From the NCBI GenBank assembly GCA_900543975.1, contig UQTI01000026.1, positions 1 through 35,994 on the forward strand: DNA of 35,994 nucleotides. The letters are read 5' to 3'. The notes beneath the pieces were generated by a model. It was not told the DNA's origin. It ran no database searches and worked only from the letters and a program-made list of their open reading frames with translations. Each line of letters opens with the position of its first letter. The first letter of the stretch is position 1. The stretch comes from an uncultured Prevotella sp. (GTDB taxonomy: Bacteria; Bacteroidota; Bacteroidia; Bacteroidales; Bacteroidaceae). This document shows, in pieces, positions 23,045-31,475 of this stretch. A program made the position numbers and the translations under genes.

Positions 23045-25111
23045 ATGGAAGAAAAGAAGTTTAAACGCACCACCGTGACAGCGGCTCTGCCTTATGCCAA
23101 CGGAGGTGTGCATATCGGCCACTTGGCTGGCGTGTATGTGCCTGCCGACATCTATGTGCGCTACCTGCGCCTGAAGAACCAGGACGTTATGTTTATCGGC
23201 GGAAGCGATGAGCACGGCGTGCCTGTGACCATACGTGCACGCAAGGAGGGCATCACCGTTCAGGAGGTGGTTGACCGCTACCACAATCTTATCAAGAAAT
23301 CGTTTGAAGAGTTCGGCATCTCGTTCGACATCTATAGCCGCACTACATCGAAGGTGCACAACAAGTTTGCAAGCGACTTCTTCCGCACGCTCTACGACAA
23401 GCACGAGCTGGTGGAGAAGACCGAGGAGCAGTTCTGCGACGAGGTGACGGGCGAGTTTCTTACCGACCGCAACATCGTGGGCACCTGTCCGCGCTGCGGC
23501 GCTGAGGGCGCTTACGGCGACCAGTGTGAGAAATGTGGCGCCACACTCTCACCCGAGGAGCTTATCAACCCCACAAACAAGAACAACCCAGGCCACGGAC
23601 TGGTGAAGAAGGCAACCAAAAACTGGTATCTGCCGCTCAACAACTATCAGAACTGGCTGAAGCAGTGGATCCTCGAAGACCACAAAGAGTGGCGTCCCAA
23701 CGTCTACGGCCAGTGCAAGTCGTGGCTCGACATGGACCTCCAGCCCCGTGCCATGACACGCGACCTCAACTGGGGCATCCCCGTTCCCGTGGAAGGAGCC
23801 GAGGGCAAGGTGCTCTATGTGTGGTTCGACGCACCCATCGGCTACATCTCAAACACCAAGGAGCTGTGCGACGCCCATCCCGAGAAGTGGGGCTCATGGC
23901 AGAAATGGTGGCAGGATCCCGAGTCGCGCCTCATCCATTTCATCGGAAAAGACAACATCGTGTTCCACTGCATCGTGTTCCCAACCATGCTGAAGGCCCA
24001 CGGCGGCTATATCCTTCCCGACAACGTGCCGGCCAACGAGTTCCTTAATCTTGAGAACGACAAGATCTCTACATCGCGCAACTGGGCTGTGTGGCTCCAC
24101 GAATATCTCAACGACTTCCCCGGCAAGCAGGACGTGCTGCGCTATGTGCTCACAGCCAATGCTCCCGAGACCAAGGACAATAACTTTACATGGAAAGACT
24201 TCCAGGATCGCAACAACAACGAGCTTGTGGCTGTCTACGGCAACTTCGTGAACCGCGCCTTGCAGCTCACAAAGAAATATTTCGGTGGCGTGGTGCCCGA
24301 GTGTGGCGAGCTCCAGGAGGTAGACCGCAAGGCTATCGAGGAGTTTAAGGACGTGAAGCAGAAGGTTGAGGCTCTGCTCGACGTGTTCAAGTTCCGCGAC
24401 GCACAGAAGGAGGCCATGAACCTGGCACGCATCGGCAACAAGTATATCACCGACTGCGAGCCTTGGCATGTTGCCAAGACCGACATGGAGCGCGTCAAGA
24501 CAATCCTCTACATCTCTCTGCAGCTCGTGGCAAACCTCGAGATCGCGTTTGAGCCGTTCCTGCCGTTCAGCTCAAAGAAGCTGCGCGAGATGCTCAACGT
24601 GGCAGAGACAAAATGGGACCAGCTCGGCTCTACCGACCTGCTGAAGCCCGGCCATCAGCTTGGCACACCCGCCCTGCTGTTTGAGAAGATCGAGGACGAG
24701 GCCATCAACGCCCAGCTCCAGAAGCTCGAAGACACAAAGAAGGCCAATGAGGCTGCTGCCTATGTGGCTGCTCCCGTCAAGGAGAATGTCGACTTTGAGA
24801 CCTTTGAGAAGATGGACATACGCGTGGGCCACATCAAAGACTGTCAGAAGGTGAAGAAGAGCAAGAAGCTCCTTCAGTTTACCATCGACGACGGATCAGG
24901 CGTGGACCGCACCATCCTCAGCGGCATCGCTGCCTACTATGAGCCGGAGCAGCTCATCGGCAAGGATGTGCTCTTCGTTGCCAACTTTGCGCCCCGCAAG
25001 ATGATGGGCATCGAGAGCCAGGGCATGATCCTCTCGGCTGTCAACTTTGATGGCTCGCTCACCGTCACAGGTGTGCAGGGCGACGTTAAGCCTGGCTCAC
25101 AGGTAGGATAA
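23045..25111 (+). CDS. metG: Methionine-tRNA ligase with C-terminal tRNA-binding domain
   Basis: The 688-residue class I synthetase charges tRNA-Met and initiator tRNA. Seen: ALPYANGGVHIGH with the HIGH motif (23-26), a zinc-binding insertion CPRCGAEGAYGDQCEKCG (about 148-165), KISTS as the KMSKS equivalent (in LENDKISTSRNW), an anticodon-binding helical domain with WHVAK, and a C-terminal OB-fold (about 585-688; FEKMDIRVGHI, GIESQGMILSA) related to Trbp111/Arc1p that dimerises and helps bind tRNA. Full length, single subunit form. dsbD follows 18 bases downstream, so the two are very likely one transcript. Confidence 0.97.
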   Translation: MEEKKFKRTTVTAALPYANGGVHIGHLAGVYVPADIYVRYLRLKNQDVMFIGGSDEHGVPVTIRARKEGITVQEVVDRYHNLIKKSFEEFGISFDIYSRTTSKVHNKFASDFFRTLYDKHELVEKTEEQFCDEVTGEFLTDRNIVGTCPRCGAEGAYGDQCEKCGATLSPEELINPTNKNNPGHGLVKKATKNWYLPLNNYQNWLKQWILEDHKEWRPNVYGQCKSWLDMDLQPRAMTRDLNWGIPVPVEGAEGKVLYVWFDAPIGYISNTKELCDAHPEKWGSWQKWWQDPESRLIHFIGKDNIVFHCIVFPTMLKAHGGYILPDNVPANEFLNLENDKISTSRNWAVWLHEYLNDFPGKQDVLRYVLTANAPETKDNNFTWKDFQDRNNNELVAVYGNFVNRALQLTKKYFGGVVPECGELQEVDRKAIEEFKDVKQKVEALLDVFKFRDAQKEAMNLARIGNKYITDCEPWHVAKTDMERVKTILYISLQLVANLEIAFEPFLPFSSKKLREMLNVAETKWDQLGSTDLLKPGHQLGTPALLFEKIEDEAINAQLQKLEDTKKANEAAAYVAAPVKENVDFETFEKMDIRVGHIKDCQKVKKSKKLLQFTIDDGSGVDRTILSGIAAYYEPEQLIGKDVLFVANFAPRKMMGIESQGMILSAVNFDGSLTVTGVQGDVKPGSQVG

Positions 25112-25129
25112 GCAACGGCAACCATAAAC

Positions 25130-27283
25130 ATGAACAAATCGACAATTATAACGAAAAATCACGTTTTGACGACATGCAGCAAGGCGGCGCTCACCGCGCT
25201 GCTGCTGTTTGTGGTCATGCTCTGCCACGCACAGATGGTGGACCCCGTGAAGTTTACGGCGCATCTCAAGACCACCTCGTCGGCTGAGGCAGAGATAGTG
25301 TTTACGGGCAAGATAGAGCCGGGATGGCATGTCTACTCAACCAACCTTGGCAGTGGAGGCCCCATAGAGGCATCGTTCTCGGCAAGCCAGCACGACGGCA
25401 TAGAGCTTGTGGGCAAGCTCATGCCCAAGGGCAAGGAGCTGTCGAAGATGGACAAGATGTTTGGCATGAACGTGCGCTATTTTGAACACAGCGTCACCTT
25501 CGTGCAGAAGATCAGGTTTGTGAAACCCCATTATGCGCTCAACTGCTCGCTCGAGTATGGCGCGTGCAGCGACCAGACATGTATGCCGCCCTCAGAGGTG
25601 AGCCTCAAGAAGCAGGGCAAGGCTCCCGCCTTTGTGGCAGACAAGGACACCAAGGGTGCAGCAGCAAAGGATGCAAGCACCGCTGCCGAGGCCCGCAACG
25701 CAGCCATTGACGAGAGCGGTGCCGACGGTGGCGTGGCCACACGTCCCGGTGAGGAGACGGCTGTGGACAGCCAGTTTGGCGTGGACCCTACAGCCGATGC
25801 TGACTCTACCGCTGCCGCCGCCGCTGTTGACGCGTCAGCCAGTCTCACCGCTGCCGACCGCGCCAAGCTGTGGACACCCGTCATCAAGGAGCTGCAAGGC
25901 TTTGAGCAGAAGACCGACAACTCGCTCGTCTACATCTTCTTTGCCGGACTGCTCGGCGGCTTCCTCGCCCTGTTCACACCCTGCGTGTGGCCCATCATAC
26001 CGATGACCGTGAGCTTCTTCCTCAAGCGCAACAAAGACCGTCGCAAGGCGGTGCGCGAGGCGATGACCTACGGTGCGAGCATTGTCGTCATATATGTGGC
26101 GCTGGGTCTGGCTGTGACGCTGCTCTTTGGTGCCAGCACGCTCAACGCCCTGAGCACCAACGCCGTGTTCAACCTCCTGTTCTTTGCCATGCTCGTGCTC
26201 TTTGCCGCCTCCTTCTTCGGCGCCTTCGAGATACAGCTTCCCTCATCATGGAGCAACAAGATGAACTCGGCAAGCTCAACCACCAGCGGCATGCTCAGCA
26301 TCTTCTTCATGGCGTTCACCCTCACCCTCGTGTCGTTCTCATGCACAGGTCCTATCATCGGCTTCCTGCTCGTGGCTGTGAGCACACAGGGAGCCATCGT
26401 GGCACCCGCCGTCGGCATGTTCGGCTTCGCCTTGGCCCTTGCCATACCCTTCACCCTGTTCGCCCTCTTCCCCTCGCTGCTCAAGTCGGCACCCAAGTCG
26501 GGCGGCTGGATGAACGTCATAAAGGTGACGTTGGGCTTCGTTGAGCTGGCGTTCGCCCTCAAGTTTCTGTCGGTTGCCGACCTGGCCTACGGCTGGCATA
26601 TCCTCGACCGCGAGACCTTCCTCGCCCTCTGGATCGTGCTCTTCACGCTGCTGGGCTTCTATCTGCTCGGCATGTACCACTTCCCCCATGACGACGAGGG
26701 CCGCCGCACCAACGTGCCGCAGTTTTTCCTTGCCCTCGCATCGCTGGCGTTCGCCGTCTACATGGTGCCTGGCTTGTGGGGTGCTCCGCTCAAGGCCATC
26801 AGCGCCTTCTCGCCGCCTGTCACCACACAAGACTTTAACCTCTACCGCAACGCCGTTCACCCGCGCTTCACCTCTTATGAGGCAGGCATGGCGGCAGCAC
26901 GTCTGGAGGGCAAGCCCGCCCTTATCGACTTCACAGGCTTCGGTTGCGTCAACTGTCGCAAGATGGAGGCCGCCGTGTGGAGCGATGCCACCGTGGCAGA
27001 CCTGCTCAACAACAAGTATGTTCTCATCTCGCTCTATGTCGACGACAAGACACCGCTCAGCGAGCCTATGACCGTGAAGGAGAACGGGCAGGAGCGCACG
27101 CTGCGCACCGTCGGCGACAAGTGGAGCTACCTCCAGCGCCATAAGTTCGGTGCCAACACGCAGCCGTTCTATGTGGCTGTCGACGGCAACGGCATGCCCC
27201 TCGGCCCCTCACGTTCTTACGATGAGGATGTGAGCGAGTATGTGGGCTTCCTTAACAGCGCATTGGAGAAAATGGGCAAGTAA
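25130..27283 (+). CDS. dsbD: Thiol:disulfide interchange protein DsbD
   Basis: The 717-residue protein carries reducing power from cytoplasmic thioredoxin across the inner membrane. A signal peptide ends near Ala34. The N-terminal periplasmic domain (about 36-165) has the redox pair in YGACSDQTCMPP. A long Ala/Asp/Glu-rich linker (about 170-245) follows. The eight-helix membrane domain (about 265-560) has its two cysteines in LFTPCVWPIIPM and SFSCTGPIIG. The C-terminal thioredoxin domain has CVNC in GFGCVNCRKM. All three cysteine pairs are present, so it is probably functional. It is translated just after metG; the pairing with metG has no obvious functional logic. Confidence 0.95.
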   Translation: MNKSTIITKNHVLTTCSKAALTALLLFVVMLCHAQMVDPVKFTAHLKTTSSAEAEIVFTGKIEPGWHVYSTNLGSGGPIEASFSASQHDGIELVGKLMPKGKELSKMDKMFGMNVRYFEHSVTFVQKIRFVKPHYALNCSLEYGACSDQTCMPPSEVSLKKQGKAPAFVADKDTKGAAAKDASTAAEARNAAIDESGADGGVATRPGEETAVDSQFGVDPTADADSTAAAAAVDASASLTAADRAKLWTPVIKELQGFEQKTDNSLVYIFFAGLLGGFLALFTPCVWPIIPMTVSFFLKRNKDRRKAVREAMTYGASIVVIYVALGLAVTLLFGASTLNALSTNAVFNLLFFAMLVLFAASFFGAFEIQLPSSWSNKMNSASSTTSGMLSIFFMAFTLTLVSFSCTGPIIGFLLVAVSTQGAIVAPAVGMFGFALALAIPFTLFALFPSLLKSAPKSGGWMNVIKVTLGFVELAFALKFLSVADLAYGWHILDRETFLALWIVLFTLLGFYLLGMYHFPHDDEGRRTNVPQFFLALASLAFAVYMVPGLWGAPLKAISAFSPPVTTQDFNLYRNAVHPRFTSYEAGMAAARLEGKPALIDFTGFGCVNCRKMEAAVWSDATVADLLNNKYVLISLYVDDKTPLSEPMTVKENGQERTLRTVGDKWSYLQRHKFGANTQPFYVAVDGNGMPLGPSRSYDEDVSEYVGFLNSALEKMGK

Positions 27284-27402
27284 TCTCCTTGTTTTCTCGT
27301 ATCTCGTTTACTGACAGCACGTCAAAGACATGCGAAACTTGAGTTAAACATAAAAAAGGCTCGATAAAAAGCAAAAAAGGTCTTATTGTAAATAAAAAAG
27401 CG

Positions 27403-27410
27403 TAACTTTG
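27403..27410 (+). promoter_or_regulatory. -7 element for the CDF transporter gene
   Basis: TAACTTTG followed by CAG. The predicted transcription start is near 27416, inside the left arm of the hairpin described next; the leader is about 80 bases. Confidence 0.65.
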
Positions 27411-27411
27411 C

Positions 27412-27474
27412 AGACTGAGCGTCTGTCTCATTTTGACTTTTATGTCTTGTGAGGCAGCCGTTCAGTCTTTTTTG
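27412..27474 (+). terminator. Long leader hairpin followed by T residues (possible attenuator) before the CDF gene
   Basis: Left arm 27412-27430 (starts AGACTGAGCG) pairs with right arm 27450-27468 (ends TTCAGTCT): 18 of 19 positions pair, two of them G-U, with one T-C mismatch. The loop is 19 bases. Six T residues follow the stem (27468-27473). This is the form of an intrinsic terminator, but it lies between the promoter and the coding sequence, 23 bases before the ATG. It may act as an attenuator or mark a leftover palindromic element. Confidence 0.6.
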
Positions 27475-27496
27475 TAGATATGAAAGGAGCAACGTT

Positions 27497-28528
27497 ATGG
27501 AAAAGACAACAGTTAAGAACGAATCGGCAGACAAAAACATGTCGGAGGCAAAAAGCTCTGATGTCAACATGTCTGACGAAGAGCGCCAGCGCATAATATA
27601 TGGCGTGACGCTTCGCGGCAGCATCATCAACATGCTGCTGCTCGTGTTAAAGTTTGTGGCAGGCTTCGTGGGAGGATCAGCGGCAATGATTGCCGATGCC
27701 GTCCACTCGCTGTCCGACTTCATCACCGACATCATTGTCGTGGTGTTCGTGCGGTTGGGCAACAAGCCCGAGGACCGCGACCACGACTACGGTCATGGCA
27801 AATATGAAACCCTGGCGACAGCCATCATTGGCATCTCCCTGCTTTTCGTGGGAGCGATGATCTGCTATGGTGGGGCAGAGAAGGTGCTGAAGGCATGGCA
27901 AGGTGAGGCGCCAGCCATGCCGGGCGTTATCGCCTTCGTGGCGGCTGTGGTGAGCATAGTGCTCAAGGAGTGGGCTTACAGGTTCACGGCAGCAGCGGGA
28001 AGGCGTGTGCAGTCGCAAGCCGTCGTGGCCAACGCATGGCACCACCGCAGCGACGCCCTCTCGTCCATAGGCACGGGCATAGGCATAGGCGGCGCTCTGC
28101 TGCTTGGCGACAAGTGGACGGTGCTTGATCCCATTGCCGCCATCATCGTGAGCTTCTTCATCATGCGCACAGCATGGTCCCTGCTTCGCGAAGCCCTTGG
28201 CGAGCTTCTTGAGGAGAGCTTGCCCGAGGCCACGGAGAAAGAGATTGTGGACCTCGTGCTGAAGGATCCTGAGGTGAGCGAGATACACCATCTGCGCACC
28301 CGCCGCATAGGCAGCCACATCGCCATCGACATGCATGTGCGCATGCCCGGCGACACATCCCTCTACGATGCTCACCGTCATGCCACAGCCATAGAACAAA
28401 ACCTCCGTTCCCACTTCGGACCTAACACCTACATCAACCTCCACGTCGAACCGCTGAAGGTGAATGGTGAGTATGTGGAACCTTTTAAAGGTAAAAAAAA
28501 GGCTGACGCCTTGAGAAGTGAAGAGTGA
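27497..28528 (+). CDS. Cation diffusion facilitator (CDF) metal transporter
   Basis: The 343-residue inner-membrane antiporter exports divalent metals (Zn, Fe, Mn, Co class). The transmembrane part (about 33-235) holds the helix-2 motif ADAVHSLSD, the DHDYGHGKYE loop and the helix-5 motif HHRSDALSS, whose His/Asp residues form the transport site. The cytoplasmic C-terminal domain (about 240-330) ends with INLHVEP. The start at 27497 follows an AAGGAG ribosome site at 27484; the longer open frame back to 27449 includes leader hairpin sequence. The final residues (EPFKGKKKADALRSEE) are encoded by an intergenic repeat element, not by conserved family sequence. Metal specificity is not assignable. 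Confidence 0.92.
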   Translation: MEKTTVKNESADKNMSEAKSSDVNMSDEERQRIIYGVTLRGSIINMLLLVLKFVAGFVGGSAAMIADAVHSLSDFITDIIVVVFVRLGNKPEDRDHDYGHGKYETLATAIIGISLLFVGAMICYGGAEKVLKAWQGEAPAMPGVIAFVAAVVSIVLKEWAYRFTAAAGRRVQSQAVVANAWHHRSDALSSIGTGIGIGGALLLGDKWTVLDPIAAIIVSFFIMRTAWSLLREALGELLEESLPEATEKEIVDLVLKDPEVSEIHHLRTRRIGSHIAIDMHVRMPGDTSLYDAHRHATAIEQNLRSHFGPNTYINLHVEPLKVNGEYVEPFKGKKKADALRSEE

Positions 28529-28605
28529 AGAGTGAAGAGTGAAGAATTCAATAGCCTTGGCTATTCACTCCCCTCCCTAAGGGGAGGGGTAAGCCGCGAA
28601 GCGGC
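28484..28605 (+). repeat. A-rich intergenic element copy 3, GTGAAGA repeats and GC-rich palindromes
   Basis: TTTTAAAGGTAAAAAAAA and GGCTGACGCC (28501-28510) match the element at 280-410. Next come four tandem copies of AGTGAAG (28517-28545). Then three hairpins in a row follow: AATAGCC/GGCTATT (28550-28565), CCCCTCCC/GGGAGGGG (28570-28589) and GCCGC-GAA-GCGGC (28593-28605), then GCGGGGGTGGGG. The first part is translated as the tail of the CDF protein; the last part ends about 18 bases before the next start codon. Confidence 0.75.
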
Positions 28606-28633
28606 GCGGGGGTGGGGCTTTAATTCATAATAT

Positions 28634-29632
28634 ATGAACAAAATATTAGTTACCGGAGCCACTGGCTTCATAGGCAGTTTTATCGTTGAAGAGGCGTTGC
28701 GTCGCGACATGGAAGTGTGGGCGGCGGTGCGCCCAACCAGTTCGCGCCGATACCTACAGGACGAGCGAATACATTTCATTGAGCTTGACCTCTCGTCAGA
28801 GGAACGGCTCATAGAGCAGATGCGTGGCCATGAGTTTCAGTATGTGGTGCATGCCGCCGGCGCTACCAAGTGTATCAACCGCGACGACTTCTTCCGCACC
28901 AACACCCTCGGCACACAGAACCTCGTCGAGGCGTTGCTCAAGCTGAACATGCCTCTCAAGAGGTTCGTCTTCATCAGTTCGCTTAGCGTCTTCGGCGCCA
29001 TACATGAGGAGCAGCCTTACGTCGACATAACAGAGCACGACACGCCGCAGCCCAACACCGCCTACGGCGAGAGCAAGCTCATGGCAGAACAGTTTCTCGA
29101 CTCTGTGGGCAACGATTTCCCGTATATCATCCTGCGCCCGTCGGGAGTGTATGGCCCTCGTGAGCGCGACTATTTCCTTATGGCAAAGAGCATCAGTCAG
29201 CATATCGACTTTGCAGTGGGCTTCAAGCGTCAGGACATCACCTTTGTCTACGTTGAAGACGTGGTGCAGGCGGTGTTCCTCGCCCTCGACCACGGCATGA
29301 GCGGCCGCCGCTATTTCCTTACCGATGGCGGCGTGTACCAGTCGACCGAGTTTAGCGACCTCATACGCCGCGCCCTCGGTAACCCGTGGATGCTGCGCAT
29401 AAAAGCCCCTGTGTGGGTGCTCCGCATCGTCACAGCCATAGGTGAGCGATGGGCTCACATCACGGGCAAGATCTCTGCCCTCAACAACGACAAGTATAAC
29501 ATTCTCAAACAGCGCAACTGGCGTTGCGACATCGAGCCTGCCATGGACGAGCTGGGCTATCACCCCCACTTCGACCTTCAACGTGGCGTTGACCTCACGA
29601 TAAAATGGTATAAGGACAACAAATGGCTTTGA
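28634..29632 (+). CDS. NAD-dependent epimerase/dehydratase family (extended SDR) protein
   Basis: The 332-residue cytoplasmic oxidoreductase has a Rossmann N-terminus VTGATGFIGSF (6-16), HAAGATK in place of the usual NNAG, a VFISSLSVFG strand, the catalytic YGESK (Tyr/Lys), RPSGVYGPRE and a C-terminal substrate domain. Likely substrates are nucleotide sugars or a steroid/terpenoid/lipid alcohol; the sequence does not decide. It is followed after only 7 bases by a PAP2 phosphatase gene, which hints at a lipid-linked role, but this is inference. Upstream are repeat palindromes, and no -7 element is seen. Confidence 0.88.
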   Translation: MNKILVTGATGFIGSFIVEEALRRDMEVWAAVRPTSSRRYLQDERIHFIELDLSSEERLIEQMRGHEFQYVVHAAGATKCINRDDFFRTNTLGTQNLVEALLKLNMPLKRFVFISSLSVFGAIHEEQPYVDITEHDTPQPNTAYGESKLMAEQFLDSVGNDFPYIILRPSGVYGPRERDYFLMAKSISQHIDFAVGFKRQDITFVYVEDVVQAVFLALDHGMSGRRYFLTDGGVYQSTEFSDLIRRALGNPWMLRIKAPVWVLRIVTAIGERWAHITGKISALNNDKYNILKQRNWRCDIEPAMDELGYHPHFDLQRGVDLTIKWYKDNKWL

Positions 29633-29639
29633 AAACGTG

Positions 29640-30617
29640 ATGACAACAATGAACCAGATAAAACAGATTTTCAAGATTGACAAGAACCCAAAGCGTGGAC
29701 TCTTACCTATAGAATGGCTCGTGATGGGCTACATGTTGCTCACGCTCCTTATTGTGCTCTTCGCCTATACCCGTGTGGAGAACCCGCAGGCCATGATATG
29801 GGGCCGCGTGCGCATTGCTGCCACCACGGTGGCTCTGTGGGGCGCTTACCGACTGGTGCCGTGCCGCTTCACGCGTGCTGTGCGCGTCGTTGTGCAGATG
29901 GCGCTCCTCGCATGGTGGTATCCCGACACCTATGAGATAAACCGCATGTTCCCCAACCTGGACCATGTGTTCGCAACGTGGGAGCAGCAGCTCTTCGGCT
30001 GTCAGCCGGCGCTCTTCTTTGCAAGCACCTTCCCGTCGCCTGTGGTGAGCGAACTGATGAGCATGGGCTACGCATCTTATTATCCCATGATAGTGCTGAT
30101 AACGTTCTTCTACCTCTTCTGCCGCTATCGCGAGTATGAACGCGCGGCATTCGTGGTACTCGCAACGTTCTTCATCTATTATGTGATCTACATCTTCGTG
30201 CCGGTGGCTGGACCGACGTTCTATTATAAGGCGGTCGGACTGCAACAGATCGTGCAGGCCAATTTCCCTGCCGTCAACGATTATTTCAACACCCACACCG
30301 ATTGTCTCGCGACGCCGGGCTACACCGACGGCTTTTTCTACCACATGGTGGAGGATGCCAAGGCAGCTGGTGAACGCCCCACGGCGGCTTTCCCAAGCTC
30401 TCATGTGGGCGTGGCAACGGTCATAATGCTGCTCGCAGGCCACACGCGCAACCGCCGGCTGTGCCTCTTGCTGCTGCCTTTCTTCGTGTTCTTGTGCATG
30501 AGCACCGTCTACATACAGGCCCATTATGTCATCGATGCCATTGCGGGACTGCTCACAGGCGTCCTGTTCTATTTCGGCCTCATGGCTGCCACAAGAAACA
30601 TGGCTCCTACAAGATAG
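29640..30617 (+). CDS. PAP2-superfamily membrane phosphatase/phosphotransferase
   Basis: The 325-residue polytopic inner-membrane protein has about six hydrophobic helices. The PAP2 signature is present: RPTAAFPSSHVGVAT (motif 2, PSSH in place of PSGH) and YIQAHYVIDAIAG (motif 3, His and Asp); the motif 1 K(x)6RP equivalent ends in AGERPTAAF. Proteins of this layout include lipid phosphate phosphatases and inositol-phosphoceramide-synthase-like transferases (AUR1 type). The length and the long lumenal insert between helices (about 195-240, YFNTHTDCLATPGYTDG) fit the latter group, but the reaction is not assigned. ATG at 29640 is used rather than the GTG just before it. Operon with the SDR gene. 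Confidence 0.87.
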   Translation: MTTMNQIKQIFKIDKNPKRGLLPIEWLVMGYMLLTLLIVLFAYTRVENPQAMIWGRVRIAATTVALWGAYRLVPCRFTRAVRVVVQMALLAWWYPDTYEINRMFPNLDHVFATWEQQLFGCQPALFFASTFPSPVVSELMSMGYASYYPMIVLITFFYLFCRYREYERAAFVVLATFFIYYVIYIFVPVAGPTFYYKAVGLQQIVQANFPAVNDYFNTHTDCLATPGYTDGFFYHMVEDAKAAGERPTAAFPSSHVGVATVIMLLAGHTRNRRLCLLLLPFFVFLCMSTVYIQAHYVIDAIAGLLTGVLFYFGLMAATRNMAPTR

Positions 30618-30628
30618 AAATAACATCC

Positions 30629-30675
30629 ACCCCCCAACCCTCTCCCCGGCGGGGAGAGCTGGAGAGGGACTTAAC
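30629..30675. repeat. GC-rich palindromic repeat (CTCTCCCC/GGGGAGAG)
   Basis: CTCTCCCC (30640-30647), GGC and GGGGAGAG (30651-30658) form a perfect 8-base stem, preceded by CCACCCCCCAACC and followed by CTGGAGAGGGACTT, so the outer CCCTCTCC/GGAGAGGG can also pair. It lies between the PAP2 gene and the next start codon, 11 bases before the ATG at 30686. It resembles the palindromes at 28570-28589 in composition and position. Confidence 0.75.
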
Positions 30676-30685
30676 AAAAACCTAT

Positions 30686-31330
30686 ATGTGGACAAACGAT
30701 TTATGGCCTCTTGTCATCAAGGCTTACCTCTCAGCTCCCACAGGACCGAAAAGCAACTGTTCGCGCCCCGTGGTTGACCTTGCTATGCAGTTGCACATGA
30801 AGCCTGCCGACATCGTCGACCGGCTGAAAACAGTTGATGCGCACAAGAACCCGATGGTGGAGCGTCTGCTTGTCCACTATAAGGCGCACCCGAAGAAGCT
30901 GAAGCGCGATGCTGAGCGGCTTGCTGCCATGAGCGGCTTCGGCAACAGTGGGGCGTTCTACGATGGCGTAGACACGGCAGAGGCTGGCTTTGAGCGGTTC
31001 TACCGTCCCATCGACGGCACGGCGTTCACCCCCGCCATGCTCACCATTCTCCTGAACCTCTATTTCCGCTTGGTGCCAGCCACGATGGTGGCAACTACGC
31101 CCGAGGTCATCGACATGGCCCGCCGCACCATGCTCACCGTCGACCAGGTGCTTGAGGTGCTCCACACCTTTTTATATGTGGACCCGTGCGCAAAGAGCCG
31201 AACCGATGATGCGTTGGCTGAGTTTGCTCCCATCACGCGCCTCTGCCGCGAGACATGGAGCACCCACGACGACGGCAACCCCATGCTCGTGGCTGAAGAA
31301 GCCGAAAAATTCTTGCAATATTATATCTAA
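30686..31330 (+). CDS. Conserved-looking protein of unknown function
   Basis: This 214-residue soluble protein starts at MWTNDLWPLVIKAYL. I do not recognise its family. It is helical in pattern. Conspicuous segments are GPKSNCSRPVVDLAMQL (about 19-35), VERLLVHYKAHPKKLKRDAERL and MARRTMLTVDQVLEVLHTFLYVDPCAKS. It has no signal peptide or metal-binding cluster. The start is placed at 30686, after the palindromic repeat; the open frame extends further back only through the palindrome and the 3' end of the PAP2 gene in another frame. It is the last gene of the SDR-PAP2 block and is followed by a 548-base gene-free region. Confidence 0.75.
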   Translation: MWTNDLWPLVIKAYLSAPTGPKSNCSRPVVDLAMQLHMKPADIVDRLKTVDAHKNPMVERLLVHYKAHPKKLKRDAERLAAMSGFGNSGAFYDGVDTAEAGFERFYRPIDGTAFTPAMLTILLNLYFRLVPATMVATTPEVIDMARRTMLTVDQVLEVLHTFLYVDPCAKSRTDDALAEFAPITRLCRETWSTHDDGNPMLVAEEAEKFLQYYI

Positions 31331-31401
31331 CAAGCATTCTCTCAGATAGCTACCAGCTTAAATAGCAGATAACAATGTGAATAAAATAACATTTTCGTTA
31401 A

Positions 31402-31449
31402 GCCAGATGAGCAGAGCCAAGCTTGCTTGAGCTTTGCCATGGCGAGAAA
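31402..31449. repeat. Hairpin element with CAAGC-TT-GCTTG core
   Basis: GCAGAGCCAAGC (31411-31422) pairs with GCTTGAGCTTTGC (31425-31437) with one bulge and one G-U pair. The core and the GGCAAAGC/CTCG surroundings (read on the minus strand) resemble the cassette before the phosphatase gene at 15701-15741, suggesting a dispersed family. It lies in the gene-free region 31331-31878. Confidence 0.6.
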
Positions 31450-31475
31450 ATGTGCCAAGGATTGGAACTTTTTTT

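Noticed and set aside
27411..27496. Known metal riboswitch (NiCo or Mn yybP-ykoY type) before the CDF gene
   Set aside because: The leader folds as one long hairpin and lacks the multi-helix junction and conserved loops of those classes.
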